Below are positions 6,116-12,873 of a DNA stretch of 13,215 bases, piece after piece. The DNA is from Nitrososphaera sp. UBA210. Its GTDB lineage: Archaea > Thermoproteota > Nitrososphaeria > Nitrososphaerales > Nitrososphaeraceae. The stretch spans positions 1 to 13,215 of the forward strand of contig DADA01000039.1 in NCBI GenBank assembly GCA_002494895.1, read 5' to 3'. Positions within the stretch are counted from its first letter, which is position 1. Every line of letters begins with the position of its first letter. The notes beneath the pieces are model-generated. The model made no database searches, was not told the DNA's origin, and saw nothing but the letters and a program-made list of their open reading frames with translations. The position numbers were made by a program, and so were the translations under genes.

Positions 6116-8110
6116 TCAACACTTCCCTATAGCGTCAAGCACCACTTTGATCACCCTGTCAGTTGCATGCCCATCGACTGCACCAAGCTCCTCTTCTGCA
6201 AATTTTTTCCGCCTCTCTTCTCCTACCACTTCTTCGTCAAGGCACTTTTTGAGAGATGCTGCGACGGCACCGGCACTTCTTACGACCTCAGCTATGTTTT
6301 TCCTGACGAAAGGTACGTCGTGGGGGCGGGTCAAGTTAAGTGATACGACCGGCTTGCCCATTCGCAAGGCCTCCGCCCCCACCGTCGAAAATGCGACTAC
6401 TACAACGTTGGAAATGTAGAGAAGTTCATACAAGTTGACATTTCTGACCACAACCGTTTCCTGCAATGCCATCTCTTCAGCAAGCTTGTGATAGAACATG
6501 TGGTCCTCCTCATTTGGGTGGACCTTGATTATCAAAGAACACTCGGGCAGCGTCTTGACTGCCCTAAACACGCTTTTGGCAACGAGTATTTTTTCATCGG
6601 CGGCCTGCAGATTATCCGTTGCAAACATCACTATTTTCTTGACGTCTGGCACGCCCAAGCCTCTGGTTATTTTTTTTCGGTCAAATGAGGACCGCGCTTT
6701 GTGCAAATAGTCCACTCTTGGATCCCCTGTCACCACAGGGACTGCCGGGGGAAAGTTTCCTGTCTTCAGCAAGATCTGCTTGGCGCTTTCGCTCCATACA
6801 CACATCCTATCCGGCAGAGGAAAGAGCGTATCCGGGTTTTTTCCCTGGACATGCGACAGCTCGTGTACGTAGGAGAGGTGGTCAGGGTATATCATTCCAT
6901 GTTGCATCGAAATCGTAGGTATTCCTTTCTTCTTGGCTGCGTTTATCATAGACATCTGTATGGCGCCGTACTCGTCATGCATTATGACTGCCAGTGGCTT
7001 TTCGGCCTCCAGAATCTTGTCTGCGGCTTCTATAAACGAGACCGCCGCGAAAGCCTTGAGGCTCTTGAACAGGCCTTCAAAGTCTGACTTCACCAACCAG
7101 TAGAGTGGCACACCGGAATAGACCAAGGAATCGGCAAACTCTTTCGAAACCTGCAACTTTTTCCATGTTTCGGTGAGCTTCTTGGCTGCCTGCCTGCTTT
7201 TTGTTAAGATCCCCCAGTCGACATACTTTTCCCATGGTATGACTGCGACCCCGAAGGCCTTTCGCCGCTCGACATTATCGAAATAAGCCCTTGGCAGCCG
7301 GTTCGCCCTGTTCTCAAAATCTATCGCGGTTAGGTCATAGCCCATCCCTGAAAGCCTTCCTACGATCGCATGGAAAAAGACATCCCTGACCACATATTTC
7401 TGCGATTCGAAATCAAAATCCCTGCGCCAGCTAGTACCCGCGGAAATTACAAGTATCTTGCCCTCCTTCCTCCTGCCGCCGACTCCCGGTCGAACGAGCG
7501 TACCCCGCAAGATTTTGAGCAGGAGCAACTTCAGCGTGGGGAGCCCGCTGTAGCTCTTGTAGCCGATGTTGCTCCCAGATGTGAGGTCGCCATCCAAGGA
7601 CTTGCCCTGCAGCACTGCTATGATATATTGTGCATCACGGTTGCCGGTGACCCACACATCTGCTGGGCGTTCTGCGGCGATGGCCAGCTTTAAGCGGTCT
7701 ATCATCACCAGCAGCTCTTGCATCCTGTGCAGATACAGGCGCGTTTGCAAAAACCAGAATACGCTTATCCCTTTGTAGACCAGAAGCTCCTTGAAACTCT
7801 TCCCCTCAAGCACTGGGATGTCGGGCCAAGTTTGAATCCAAGACAGCACATTCCGCCCCTCGCTGTTGCCCTGAGAATATTCTCCTAGGAGCCTGCAGGT
7901 ATATTCTGCGCCTGACAGATTGTCTTGTAAATCGGGAGTGGCACAAACAACGACAACTTCATTCTGTCGTTTTCTGACAGAGTCGATGAGCTCTGCAGCT
8001 CCGGCCTCTTCAAATACAAAGATCAGATCCTTGTCCCGCTGCATGGTAAGACGCCTACCTATTTTGCCCTCGCTTGATTCACCTGCTAGTGTCTTGTGGC
8101 CGGGCAGCAT
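6116..8110 (-). CDS. Large GT-B-type glycosyltransferase / polysaccharide transferase, possibly for nonulosonates
   Basis: This 664-aa soluble-looking protein has no membrane segments. Numbering from the GTG at 8113, its C-terminal half (about 370-620) has the signature of GT-B transferases related to capsule and CDP-glycerol transferases: MHDEYG at 379-384, MQHGMIYPDH around 403-412, VTGDPRVDYL, KVHPNEED at 530-537 and FSTVGAEALRMGKPVVSL at 575-592. The HP and S-T motifs, and an acidic-acidic-x-G stretch, also occur in bacterial sialyltransferases. Together with the adjacent neuB and cytidylyltransferase this suggests that it may use a CMP-linked sugar acid. That donor is inference; an SpsB-like role is equally possible. 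Residues 1-360 are not recognised and may be a second domain. The start is ATG at 8110 in a TGATG overlap with the upstream gene; GTG 8113 and ATG 8044 are alternatives. Confidence 0.75.
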   Translation of the reverse strand: MLPGHKTLAGESSEGKIGRRLTMQRDKDLIFVFEEAGAAELIDSVRKRQNEVVVVCATPDLQDNLSGAEYTCRLLGEYSQGNSEGRNVLSWIQTWPDIPVLEGKSFKELLVYKGISVFWFLQTRLYLHRMQELLVMIDRLKLAIAAERPADVWVTGNRDAQYIIAVLQGKSLDGDLTSGSNIGYKSYSGLPTLKLLLLKILRGTLVRPGVGGRRKEGKILVISAGTSWRRDFDFESQKYVVRDVFFHAIVGRLSGMGYDLTAIDFENRANRLPRAYFDNVERRKAFGVAVIPWEKYVDWGILTKSRQAAKKLTETWKKLQVSKEFADSLVYSGVPLYWLVKSDFEGLFKSLKAFAAVSFIEAADKILEAEKPLAVIMHDEYGAIQMSMINAAKKKGIPTISMQHGMIYPDHLSYVHELSHVQGKNPDTLFPLPDRMCVWSESAKQILLKTGNFPPAVPVVTGDPRVDYLHKARSSFDRKKITRGLGVPDVKKIVMFATDNLQAADEKILVAKSVFRAVKTLPECSLIIKVHPNEEDHMFYHKLAEEMALQETVVVRNVNLYELLYISNVVVVAFSTVGAEALRMGKPVVSLNLTRPHDVPFVRKNIAEVVRSAGAVAASLKKCLDEEVVGEERRKKFAEEELGAVDGHATDRVIKVVLDAIGKC

Positions 8111-8622
8111 CACTCATTTCTTTCAGCCTCGTCCATTGATGGGAGGGTTCTGCCTTTTGGTAGGCCAGAGTAGCCGCCGCCTATCAGGTTTTCAAGACCT
8201 TTTTGCAGTTCCATCACCCGCTTTTTCTCCTCCTCAGTCACAGGCTCTTTGTTCAGTGTCTTCAGGGTTAGCCTCAACAGTTCAAGGTATGTAGGGACGA
8301 GCAGCTCTTTGTTGTAGCCGGGAGGCAACTTGTAAAAGTACGGGTTGACTTCGGTTTGGATATCAATTTCGGAAGAGTATGCCCGCGTCCTCTTGACATG
8401 CAGCCACCCTATGAGTATCGTAATCGGAACCATGCTTCCGGTAACTATTATGGTCCAGGTAGCAAAATCTGGGAAAATGACCTGAAGCGAAGGTATGCTC
8501 TTTATCGCAAGATAGTACACTGTAACAAGCAAGTTTATGCCTGCAATAGTCAGTCCGACGTAGATAGAATATCCGGTTCTAAGATAATACCATGCACGAA
8601 AAACAAGGTTCTTCTTGGTCAT
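8110..8622 (-). CDS. Two-helix membrane protein of unknown function, first gene of the cluster
   Basis: The 170-aa product is not assigned to a named family. Residues 18-41 and 54-75 are hydrophobic and probably form two membrane helices joined by a short loop. A basic segment, HVKRTRAY, follows helix 2, so the roughly 95-residue C-terminal tail is expected in the cytoplasm. The tail contains NPYFYKLPPGYNKE, a Leu-rich amphipathic stretch (YLELLRLTLKTL) and an acidic/basic helix, then a flexible end. The ATG at 8622 has a TATA box about 31 bases upstream. Its stop overlaps the start of the transferase gene by one base, so the two are probably translated together. It could anchor or recruit the soluble transferase to the membrane; this is inferred only from context. 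Confidence 0.8.
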   Translation of the reverse strand: MTKKNLVFRAWYYLRTGYSIYVGLTIAGINLLVTVYYLAIKSIPSLQVIFPDFATWTIIVTGSMVPITILIGWLHVKRTRAYSSEIDIQTEVNPYFYKLPPGYNKELLVPTYLELLRLTLKTLNKEPVTEEEKKRVMELQKGLENLIGGGYSGLPKGRTLPSMDEAERNE

Positions 8623-8648
8623 TTGTCAGCTTTGAGACAGATACGACG

Positions 8649-8660
8649 ATTATATAATTA
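8649..8660 (-). promoter_or_regulatory. TATA box of the four-gene surface-sugar cluster
   Basis: The minus strand reads TAATTATATAAT, the strongest TATA match in the window. Its core is about 31 bases before the ATG at 8622, predicting a leader of only a few bases. It is likely to drive the membrane protein, transferase, reductase and neuB genes together. The remaining 212-base gap up to aglB (8623-8834) shows no gene. Confidence 0.65.
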
Positions 8661-8834
8661 TCTGAGGAGCTGCATGACGAACAACCCGCATATTTTTTGC
8701 CTATCTCGAACTACCTCAAAAACGATAGAGGCGCACGCGCTAATTGCAGCTCTGCCTTTTGCTTTCAGAGGTACTGAACGGTACCATAGCCGGTAGTCCG
8801 TTTATTCCTTTGTCGTCAAAACTTGATCGTGTTC

Positions 8835-11654
8835 TTATCTCTGCACTATCTTGATTGAGGTTATCCTTGCTTCGTCAGGGTTAATCGGCTGGTCTTTCGT
8901 AATCCCGCTCTGGAGTGTCTGCAATGCAGCTATCTTGTCAACGACATCCATCCCTTCTATGACTCTGCCAAAGACCGTATACTGATTGTCGAGAGCCCGT
9001 TTCGTGAGTTCGTCGCCCCTTAGAACGATGAAGAATTGCGAGCCAGCACTGTCCGGATCTGTTGCCCGCGCCATCGACAGGATTCCTCTGTCATGCGTAA
9101 TAGCATTGAATTCCTCGCTGACTTCGTATCCCGGGCCGCCCTGTCCCCAAATATTTCTGTCGGTGCTATTGACAGTATTGGGATCGCCACCCTGAATTAC
9201 AAAACCTGGAACGATTCTGTGGAAGAGTGTTCCATCGTAGAAACTCTTGTTCGCAAGGCTTATGAAGTTGTCCACGTGTTTTGGCGCGACGTTCGGGAAG
9301 AATTCGACTTTGATTGTTCCCTGCGTCGTCTCGATTAATGCTATCTTGTCTGAAGGCGTCATGTCAGAACCCGAAGGCTGGGACGGTTGCGTAGGCTCTT
9401 GGGGTGCATACGGGTCGCCCACTGGTTTGGGCACGTAATCATGGTTGACCTTGTAAATGAAAACCCCGAACATGATGTTCTCCTTGTTATTAAAGCTCGG
9501 TGACGAGTAGACCAGATGCAGCGGCTGGCTCGGTCCCCCATCTGCAGGGTACTTTACATTCTGAGCGTATAGCCCAGTAAGGCCTTGCGTCCAAACTGGT
9601 TCCAGCCTTACTAGCTCTCCGTTAGGTCCGAACGATGCATAGTTAACTGTCTCAAACGGGAACAACCTGCCAAGGAGCGTCCCGTTCCAGAACTCGGAAG
9701 TAGGCGTAAAGCCGTCTTCCTCGATGTACCTGTCTTCGTCAAAGCCCCCAATCCTCATGAACCACTGCTTCTTGCTTTCATCTCCACCCTGGCCGAGAGA
9801 GTAGATAGGGATGTTCTCTGAAGTGGAATTGGTAGCCGTCCCGTTGGTTGTGCCAAAGAACCTTATCTGACCGACGGCATAGACGGCAATATAGTCAGCC
9901 TGCAGGTCTTGGGCAATCTTGATTCCAGACTGTTCGTCCGAGATGAGCATCTTTGCCAGCCTTTCAATGCGTGTCTGGTTAATTGTTGCGTTGTCTGCCA
10001 GTGTCGTCCGGTTGCCCAGAGCCGTAATCCAATAGCCATAGTCCCACCAAGCTGCTATCACCGCATCAGGCTCTGTATTATTTGATATCCAATCCAGGGC
10101 ATCTAGCCAGTCGTCCGTTGACAATCTATACCCAGTACCGCCATTTGCAATGGCGGCCGGGACATCTGCAGAACTGATCCAGTTTGAATTGGCGGGATAG
10201 AACAATGGAATTGAAAGCATCATTATGATGACTGCCGCGTAGGCCATTCTCATGGATTGACCGGATCGCGAGCCGAGGCCGCCGAACTCCATCTTTCTTC
10301 TCTCTTCCCTCGTGAGAGCTGTCGCCCTAGCTGCGGCAGATGCTGCGCTCGACACTGGTGTCGCTTCCCTGTGGGCAAGGACACTGCGCGTTACTTCGTA
10401 AAGTCCAAGACCTGCAAGTACAATAATGCCTATTGACGCGAATACCAGGAGCCTGGCAAAGGTTGCACTGACATAGACCCCAGTCAGCCCAATGATAAGT
10501 GCGAATATCGCCATGTCATCTCTCCGCCTAAAGGCCAGCCATATTCCCAAGCCTGCAAACATCAAGAGGATGGAAAAGTCGATGAAATAGTCCGCGACGG
10601 TGGGAGTAAAGTGCTCTGCAACAGATTCCACCAGCGGATTTTGTGCGCTAATGAACGGATTGACAGCATTAAGATACCTAAAGCTGGGTGTCACGTAGGC
10701 CCCGGCTGCGAGCACACCTGCTGCGACGGCGATAAAGGCGATCAGGAGGTAAATCGTGTTTCTGAGCTGCTTTCTAGGTCCTCCGATCTTTTTGAGAAAA
10801 GTTGCAATCACCAAAAAGACTGTGCCCCCTATCATCGCTATTCCAGGCAGGCCAAGGACATACGAGATACCTGGCCTTGGGAAGGCGGCCGAGCTCAGAA
10901 GTGATATTACTGTGAATACAATGACGACGTACATGGGAATCGTGAGATCCCGTTTGAAGAACGGAAGCGCGATGAAAAAGATCGATAGCGGTATGGCGAA
11001 ATACTGTATGCCTCCCCATGAACCGTTGGCAAGGCCCAGTATGATGGCGCCTACGACCGCCTTTGGAATGGCGTACTTTATCTCCTTGTGCTTGATCGCG
11101 GAAATGAACAGGTAGATTGCCAGCAGACCAAAGAATAGACCCAGAGGTTCTGACTTGAACCAGCCAAGGTTGCCCCTCTGGATGATTGAAGGGCTGAAAG
11201 CCAGCAGGAGCGCTGAAAAGAGGCCTGCCGTCGTGCCGCCAAGAACCCTTACAAAGGCAAATATTACAACAACTGTCAGAGAGCCCATTACTGCCGGAAA
11301 CACTATCGTAAAGTCAAGGAGCGACATTCCCCCTCCAAAGGCCTGATACATGTAGGCAGCTGTAATGTGAAGGACGGACTGCGAAGACCCGGGAACATCT
11401 CTACCCTCCGGATACCACGACATTTCGTCATGCCAGTTCCAGTACGCGTCCAGACCGTTGTCGACTATGAATTTCGTGGCTCGATAGTCAAAGTACGGGT
11501 CGAACTCGTTCAGATAGAACCCATACTTTACCGGGTAGAATCTCATGATAAGTGCGGCAGAAAACGCAAGGGCAAGTACGGCAATTACCAACAAATGCCG
11601 GGTTTGGAATTGAAAAGTCCCGACCCTAAATATCGGCTTGTCGCCAGCTAGCAT
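8835..11654 (-). CDS. aglB: AglB/STT3 oligosaccharyltransferase fused to a cyclophilin-type PPIase
   Basis: This 939-aa protein should move a lipid-linked glycan onto Asn in N-x-S/T sites at the outer face of the membrane. Residues 1-487 contain about 13 membrane helices. STT3 motifs are NEFDPYFDYR (49-58), GWFKSEP (164-170, the second DxD-like site, with Lys167 where an acidic residue is usual), SVAEH (344-348) and RLLVF (Arg401). The soluble part has WWDYGYW (536-542) and DNATINQTRIERLAKML. A Pro/Gln-rich linker (741-769) leads to a cyclophilin domain (770-939): FHRIVPGFVIQGGDP with Arg813, GSQFFIVL and YTVFGRVIEGMDVVDK. The key Arg55, Phe60 and Gln63 equivalents are kept, while the Trp121 and His126 positions are Ala887 and Tyr892. 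The frame is unbroken across the junction. An internal ATG at 9362 could in principle start a free PPIase. The ATG at 11654 follows a TATA-like box. Confidence 0.95.
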   Translation of the reverse strand: MLAGDKPIFRVGTFQFQTRHLLVIAVLALAFSAALIMRFYPVKYGFYLNEFDPYFDYRATKFIVDNGLDAYWNWHDEMSWYPEGRDVPGSSQSVLHITAAYMYQAFGGGMSLLDFTIVFPAVMGSLTVVVIFAFVRVLGGTTAGLFSALLLAFSPSIIQRGNLGWFKSEPLGLFFGLLAIYLFISAIKHKEIKYAIPKAVVGAIILGLANGSWGGIQYFAIPLSIFFIALPFFKRDLTIPMYVVIVFTVISLLSSAAFPRPGISYVLGLPGIAMIGGTVFLVIATFLKKIGGPRKQLRNTIYLLIAFIAVAAGVLAAGAYVTPSFRYLNAVNPFISAQNPLVESVAEHFTPTVADYFIDFSILLMFAGLGIWLAFRRRDDMAIFALIIGLTGVYVSATFARLLVFASIGIIVLAGLGLYEVTRSVLAHREATPVSSAASAAARATALTREERRKMEFGGLGSRSGQSMRMAYAAVIIMMLSIPLFYPANSNWISSADVPAAIANGGTGYRLSTDDWLDALDWISNNTEPDAVIAAWWDYGYWITALGNRTTLADNATINQTRIERLAKMLISDEQSGIKIAQDLQADYIAVYAVGQIRFFGTTNGTATNSTSENIPIYSLGQGGDESKKQWFMRIGGFDEDRYIEEDGFTPTSEFWNGTLLGRLFPFETVNYASFGPNGELVRLEPVWTQGLTGLYAQNVKYPADGGPSQPLHLVYSSPSFNNKENIMFGVFIYKVNHDYVPKPVGDPYAPQEPTQPSQPSGSDMTPSDKIALIETTQGTIKVEFFPNVAPKHVDNFISLANKSFYDGTLFHRIVPGFVIQGGDPNTVNSTDRNIWGQGGPGYEVSEEFNAITHDRGILSMARATDPDSAGSQFFIVLRGDELTKRALDNQYTVFGRVIEGMDVVDKIAALQTLQSGITKDQPINPDEARITSIKIVQR

Positions 11655-11676
11655 CCACGTTCGGTGCTTTTTACCC

Positions 11677-11685
11677 TTTTTTTAA
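11677..11685 (-). promoter_or_regulatory. TATA-like box for aglB
   Basis: TTAAAAAAA on the minus strand is centred about 27 bases before the ATG at 11654, the spacing expected for a leaderless archaeal transcript. The sequence is a weak TATA match because it is a plain A-run. Confidence 0.45.
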
Positions 11686-11729
11686 GGTACTGCCATTATC
11701 AATCGCATTTTGAACCGGAAAATGGTGCA

Positions 11730-12521
11730 CTAGTTTGAATTTACGCCGCGCAGCAGCTGATCGTGGATGATCCCATTGCTTGCACAGATATGCATTTTTT
11801 CAAACAGGGGGAATCGTGGCTTGCGGCCGTCGAGCAAAGTCCACTTTCCGCCGGCTTCCTCCACTACAAGGCCCGCAGCAGCAATGTCCCACATCGACAG
11901 GTCGTTATTTATCGTACCGTCAATCCGCCCGGCAGCGACGTATGCGACCTCAAGGCAGAGGCTTCCCATCTTGTGGAATCTCCGTATCTTTTTCAGTATG
12001 TTCTTGTTTATCGCGTCAAAAGTCTTTTGGTCGAACCTGTTATGATTGATGTTCAGGGTAGACTCCTCCAGCTTTGCTCGTTTCGTGACTGCGATCTTTT
12101 TGCCGTTCACGAATGCCCCGCTGCCGGCAGTTGCTGTAAACTCCTCGTTATGGTTCGGATCCACCAGCACTCCCATCAAAGTGCGGGGACCTTGGCAGAG
12201 TGCTATGGAGACGCAGAAGAAAGGTATACCGCTCACAAACGTTGCCGTTCCGTCAAGAGGATCGATGACAAAATAGGGGCCGTCCGTGTTCACGGACTCG
12301 TTCACTCGCCTGTCCTGCTCTTCAGCTACGAACGGGACATCGGGGAACTGCCCGCCTAGATACGACATCAGCATTTGTTGCGATTCCCTGTCCACATGCG
12401 TGACAAAAGAATTGTCGGGCTTGATCGAAACCTTGTGCGACTTGCCAAAGTTCTCTTTGAGCAGCTTGCCAGCTTCCCGGCCCGCAATCAGCGAATGATG
12501 AGCAATGTCACGCAGATCCAA
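11730..12521 (-). CDS. Inositol monophosphatase / fructose-1,6-bisphosphatase family phosphatase
   Basis: This 263-aa protein has the normal length and all metal-binding signatures of the IMPase superfamily: Asp44 in THVDRES, Glu67 and Glu68 in VAEEQ, the core IDPLDGT at 86-92, and WDIAAAGLVVEEAGG at 211-225 with Asp212. It removes phosphate from small sugar or inositol phosphates in a Mg2+-dependent way. Archaeal members often act on both myo-inositol phosphate and fructose 1,6-bisphosphate. Possible roles are therefore phospholipid head-group synthesis or gluconeogenesis; PAP phosphatase is a further alternative. The start is the TTG at 12521, because an in-frame TAG lies five codons upstream and the next Met is residue 50. 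It is 44 bases downstream of the 84-aa gene and points toward aglB. Confidence 0.9.
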   Translation of the reverse strand: MDLRDIAHHSLIAGREAGKLLKENFGKSHKVSIKPDNSFVTHVDRESQQMLMSYLGGQFPDVPFVAEEQDRRVNESVNTDGPYFVIDPLDGTATFVSGIPFFCVSIALCQGPRTLMGVLVDPNHNEEFTATAGSGAFVNGKKIAVTKRAKLEESTLNINHNRFDQKTFDAINKNILKKIRRFHKMGSLCLEVAYVAAGRIDGTINNDLSMWDIAAAGLVVEEAGGKWTLLDGRKPRFPLFEKMHICASNGIIHDQLLRGVNSN

Positions 12522-12550
12522 GGGCCGTGGTGCCTATGAGAAAAAAGGTA

Positions 12551-12559
12551 ATAATCCTT
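12551..12559 (-). promoter_or_regulatory. Weak TATA-like element before the IMPase gene
   Basis: The minus strand reads AGGATTATTACC here, about 30-38 bases before the TTG start. It lies in the short gap after the preceding gene and would give a leader of a few bases. It is a poor match, so co-transcription with the 84-aa gene is equally possible. Confidence 0.25.
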
Positions 12560-12565
12560 GCTGCC

Positions 12566-12820
12566 CTAGAGCGGAACCATCGTGTCTATGAGCCTGGCGT
12601 TTGTCACCTTGCCGTCATTTTCCTGGATTATCAGGTCAACAGTATACTGGAGCTTGCCCTGAAGGAATGTGACCTGGACGTCCCAAGAATCGTGCTTTAG
12701 CTCACTTGGAAAAGGGAAAAGCACCCTTATCTTGAAATCGCGGATGTCTGTTCCATAAAGGGCCTCGATCGTCTTTTTCGATGCCTTTTCGATTTCAGCT
12801 TTGGTTTTCACGGGAGACAC
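12566..12820 (-). CDS. Small acidic/basic protein of unknown function (84 aa)
   Basis: No family is recognised. The product is soluble-looking, with a charged N-terminal helix (KTKAEIEKASKKTIEALYG) followed by alternating hydrophobic strands: DFKIRVLFPFP, SWDVQVTFL, QYTVDLIIQEN and VTNARLIDTMVPL. This helix-plus-sheet pattern suggests a compact alpha/beta fold. It is judged real because it has a good TATA box at the leaderless distance, coding-like composition and ends cleanly before the next gene. The GTG at 12820 is preferred; a second GTG at 12811 would shorten it by three residues. It lies between ureC and the IMPase gene on the same strand, but a link to urease is not evident. Confidence 0.75.
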   Translation of the reverse strand: MSPVKTKAEIEKASKKTIEALYGTDIRDFKIRVLFPFPSELKHDSWDVQVTFLQGKLQYTVDLIIQENDGKVTNARLIDTMVPL

Positions 12821-12842
12821 AATCCTCAGTCTAATTAGTAAC

Positions 12843-12855
12843 TATAAATATTTAG
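12843..12855 (-). promoter_or_regulatory. TATA box for the 84-aa gene
   Basis: The minus strand reads AAATATTTATAG, centred about 29 bases before the GTG at 12820. Position and composition fit an archaeal TATA box with an almost leaderless transcript. It separates this gene from ureC, which ends at 12874. Confidence 0.6.
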
Positions 12856-12873
12856 TGGTTTTCGGCTGTCGAA

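Noticed and set aside
5943..6419. 158-aa open frame on the + strand across the reductase and transferase ends
   Set aside because: It spans two clearly real minus-strand genes and has a low-complexity, Ser/Thr-rich translation.
8770..8785. Inverted repeat GGTAC-6-GTACC downstream of aglB as a terminator
   Set aside because: No T-run follows on either strand and the stem is only five pairs, so it is probably chance.
8835..9362. Cyclophilin part of aglB as a separate gene starting at the ATG at 9362
   Set aside because: There is no stop between the STT3 and cyclophilin parts, no Shine-Dalgarno or TATA box before that ATG, and a typical linker joins them. A minor internal product is not excluded.
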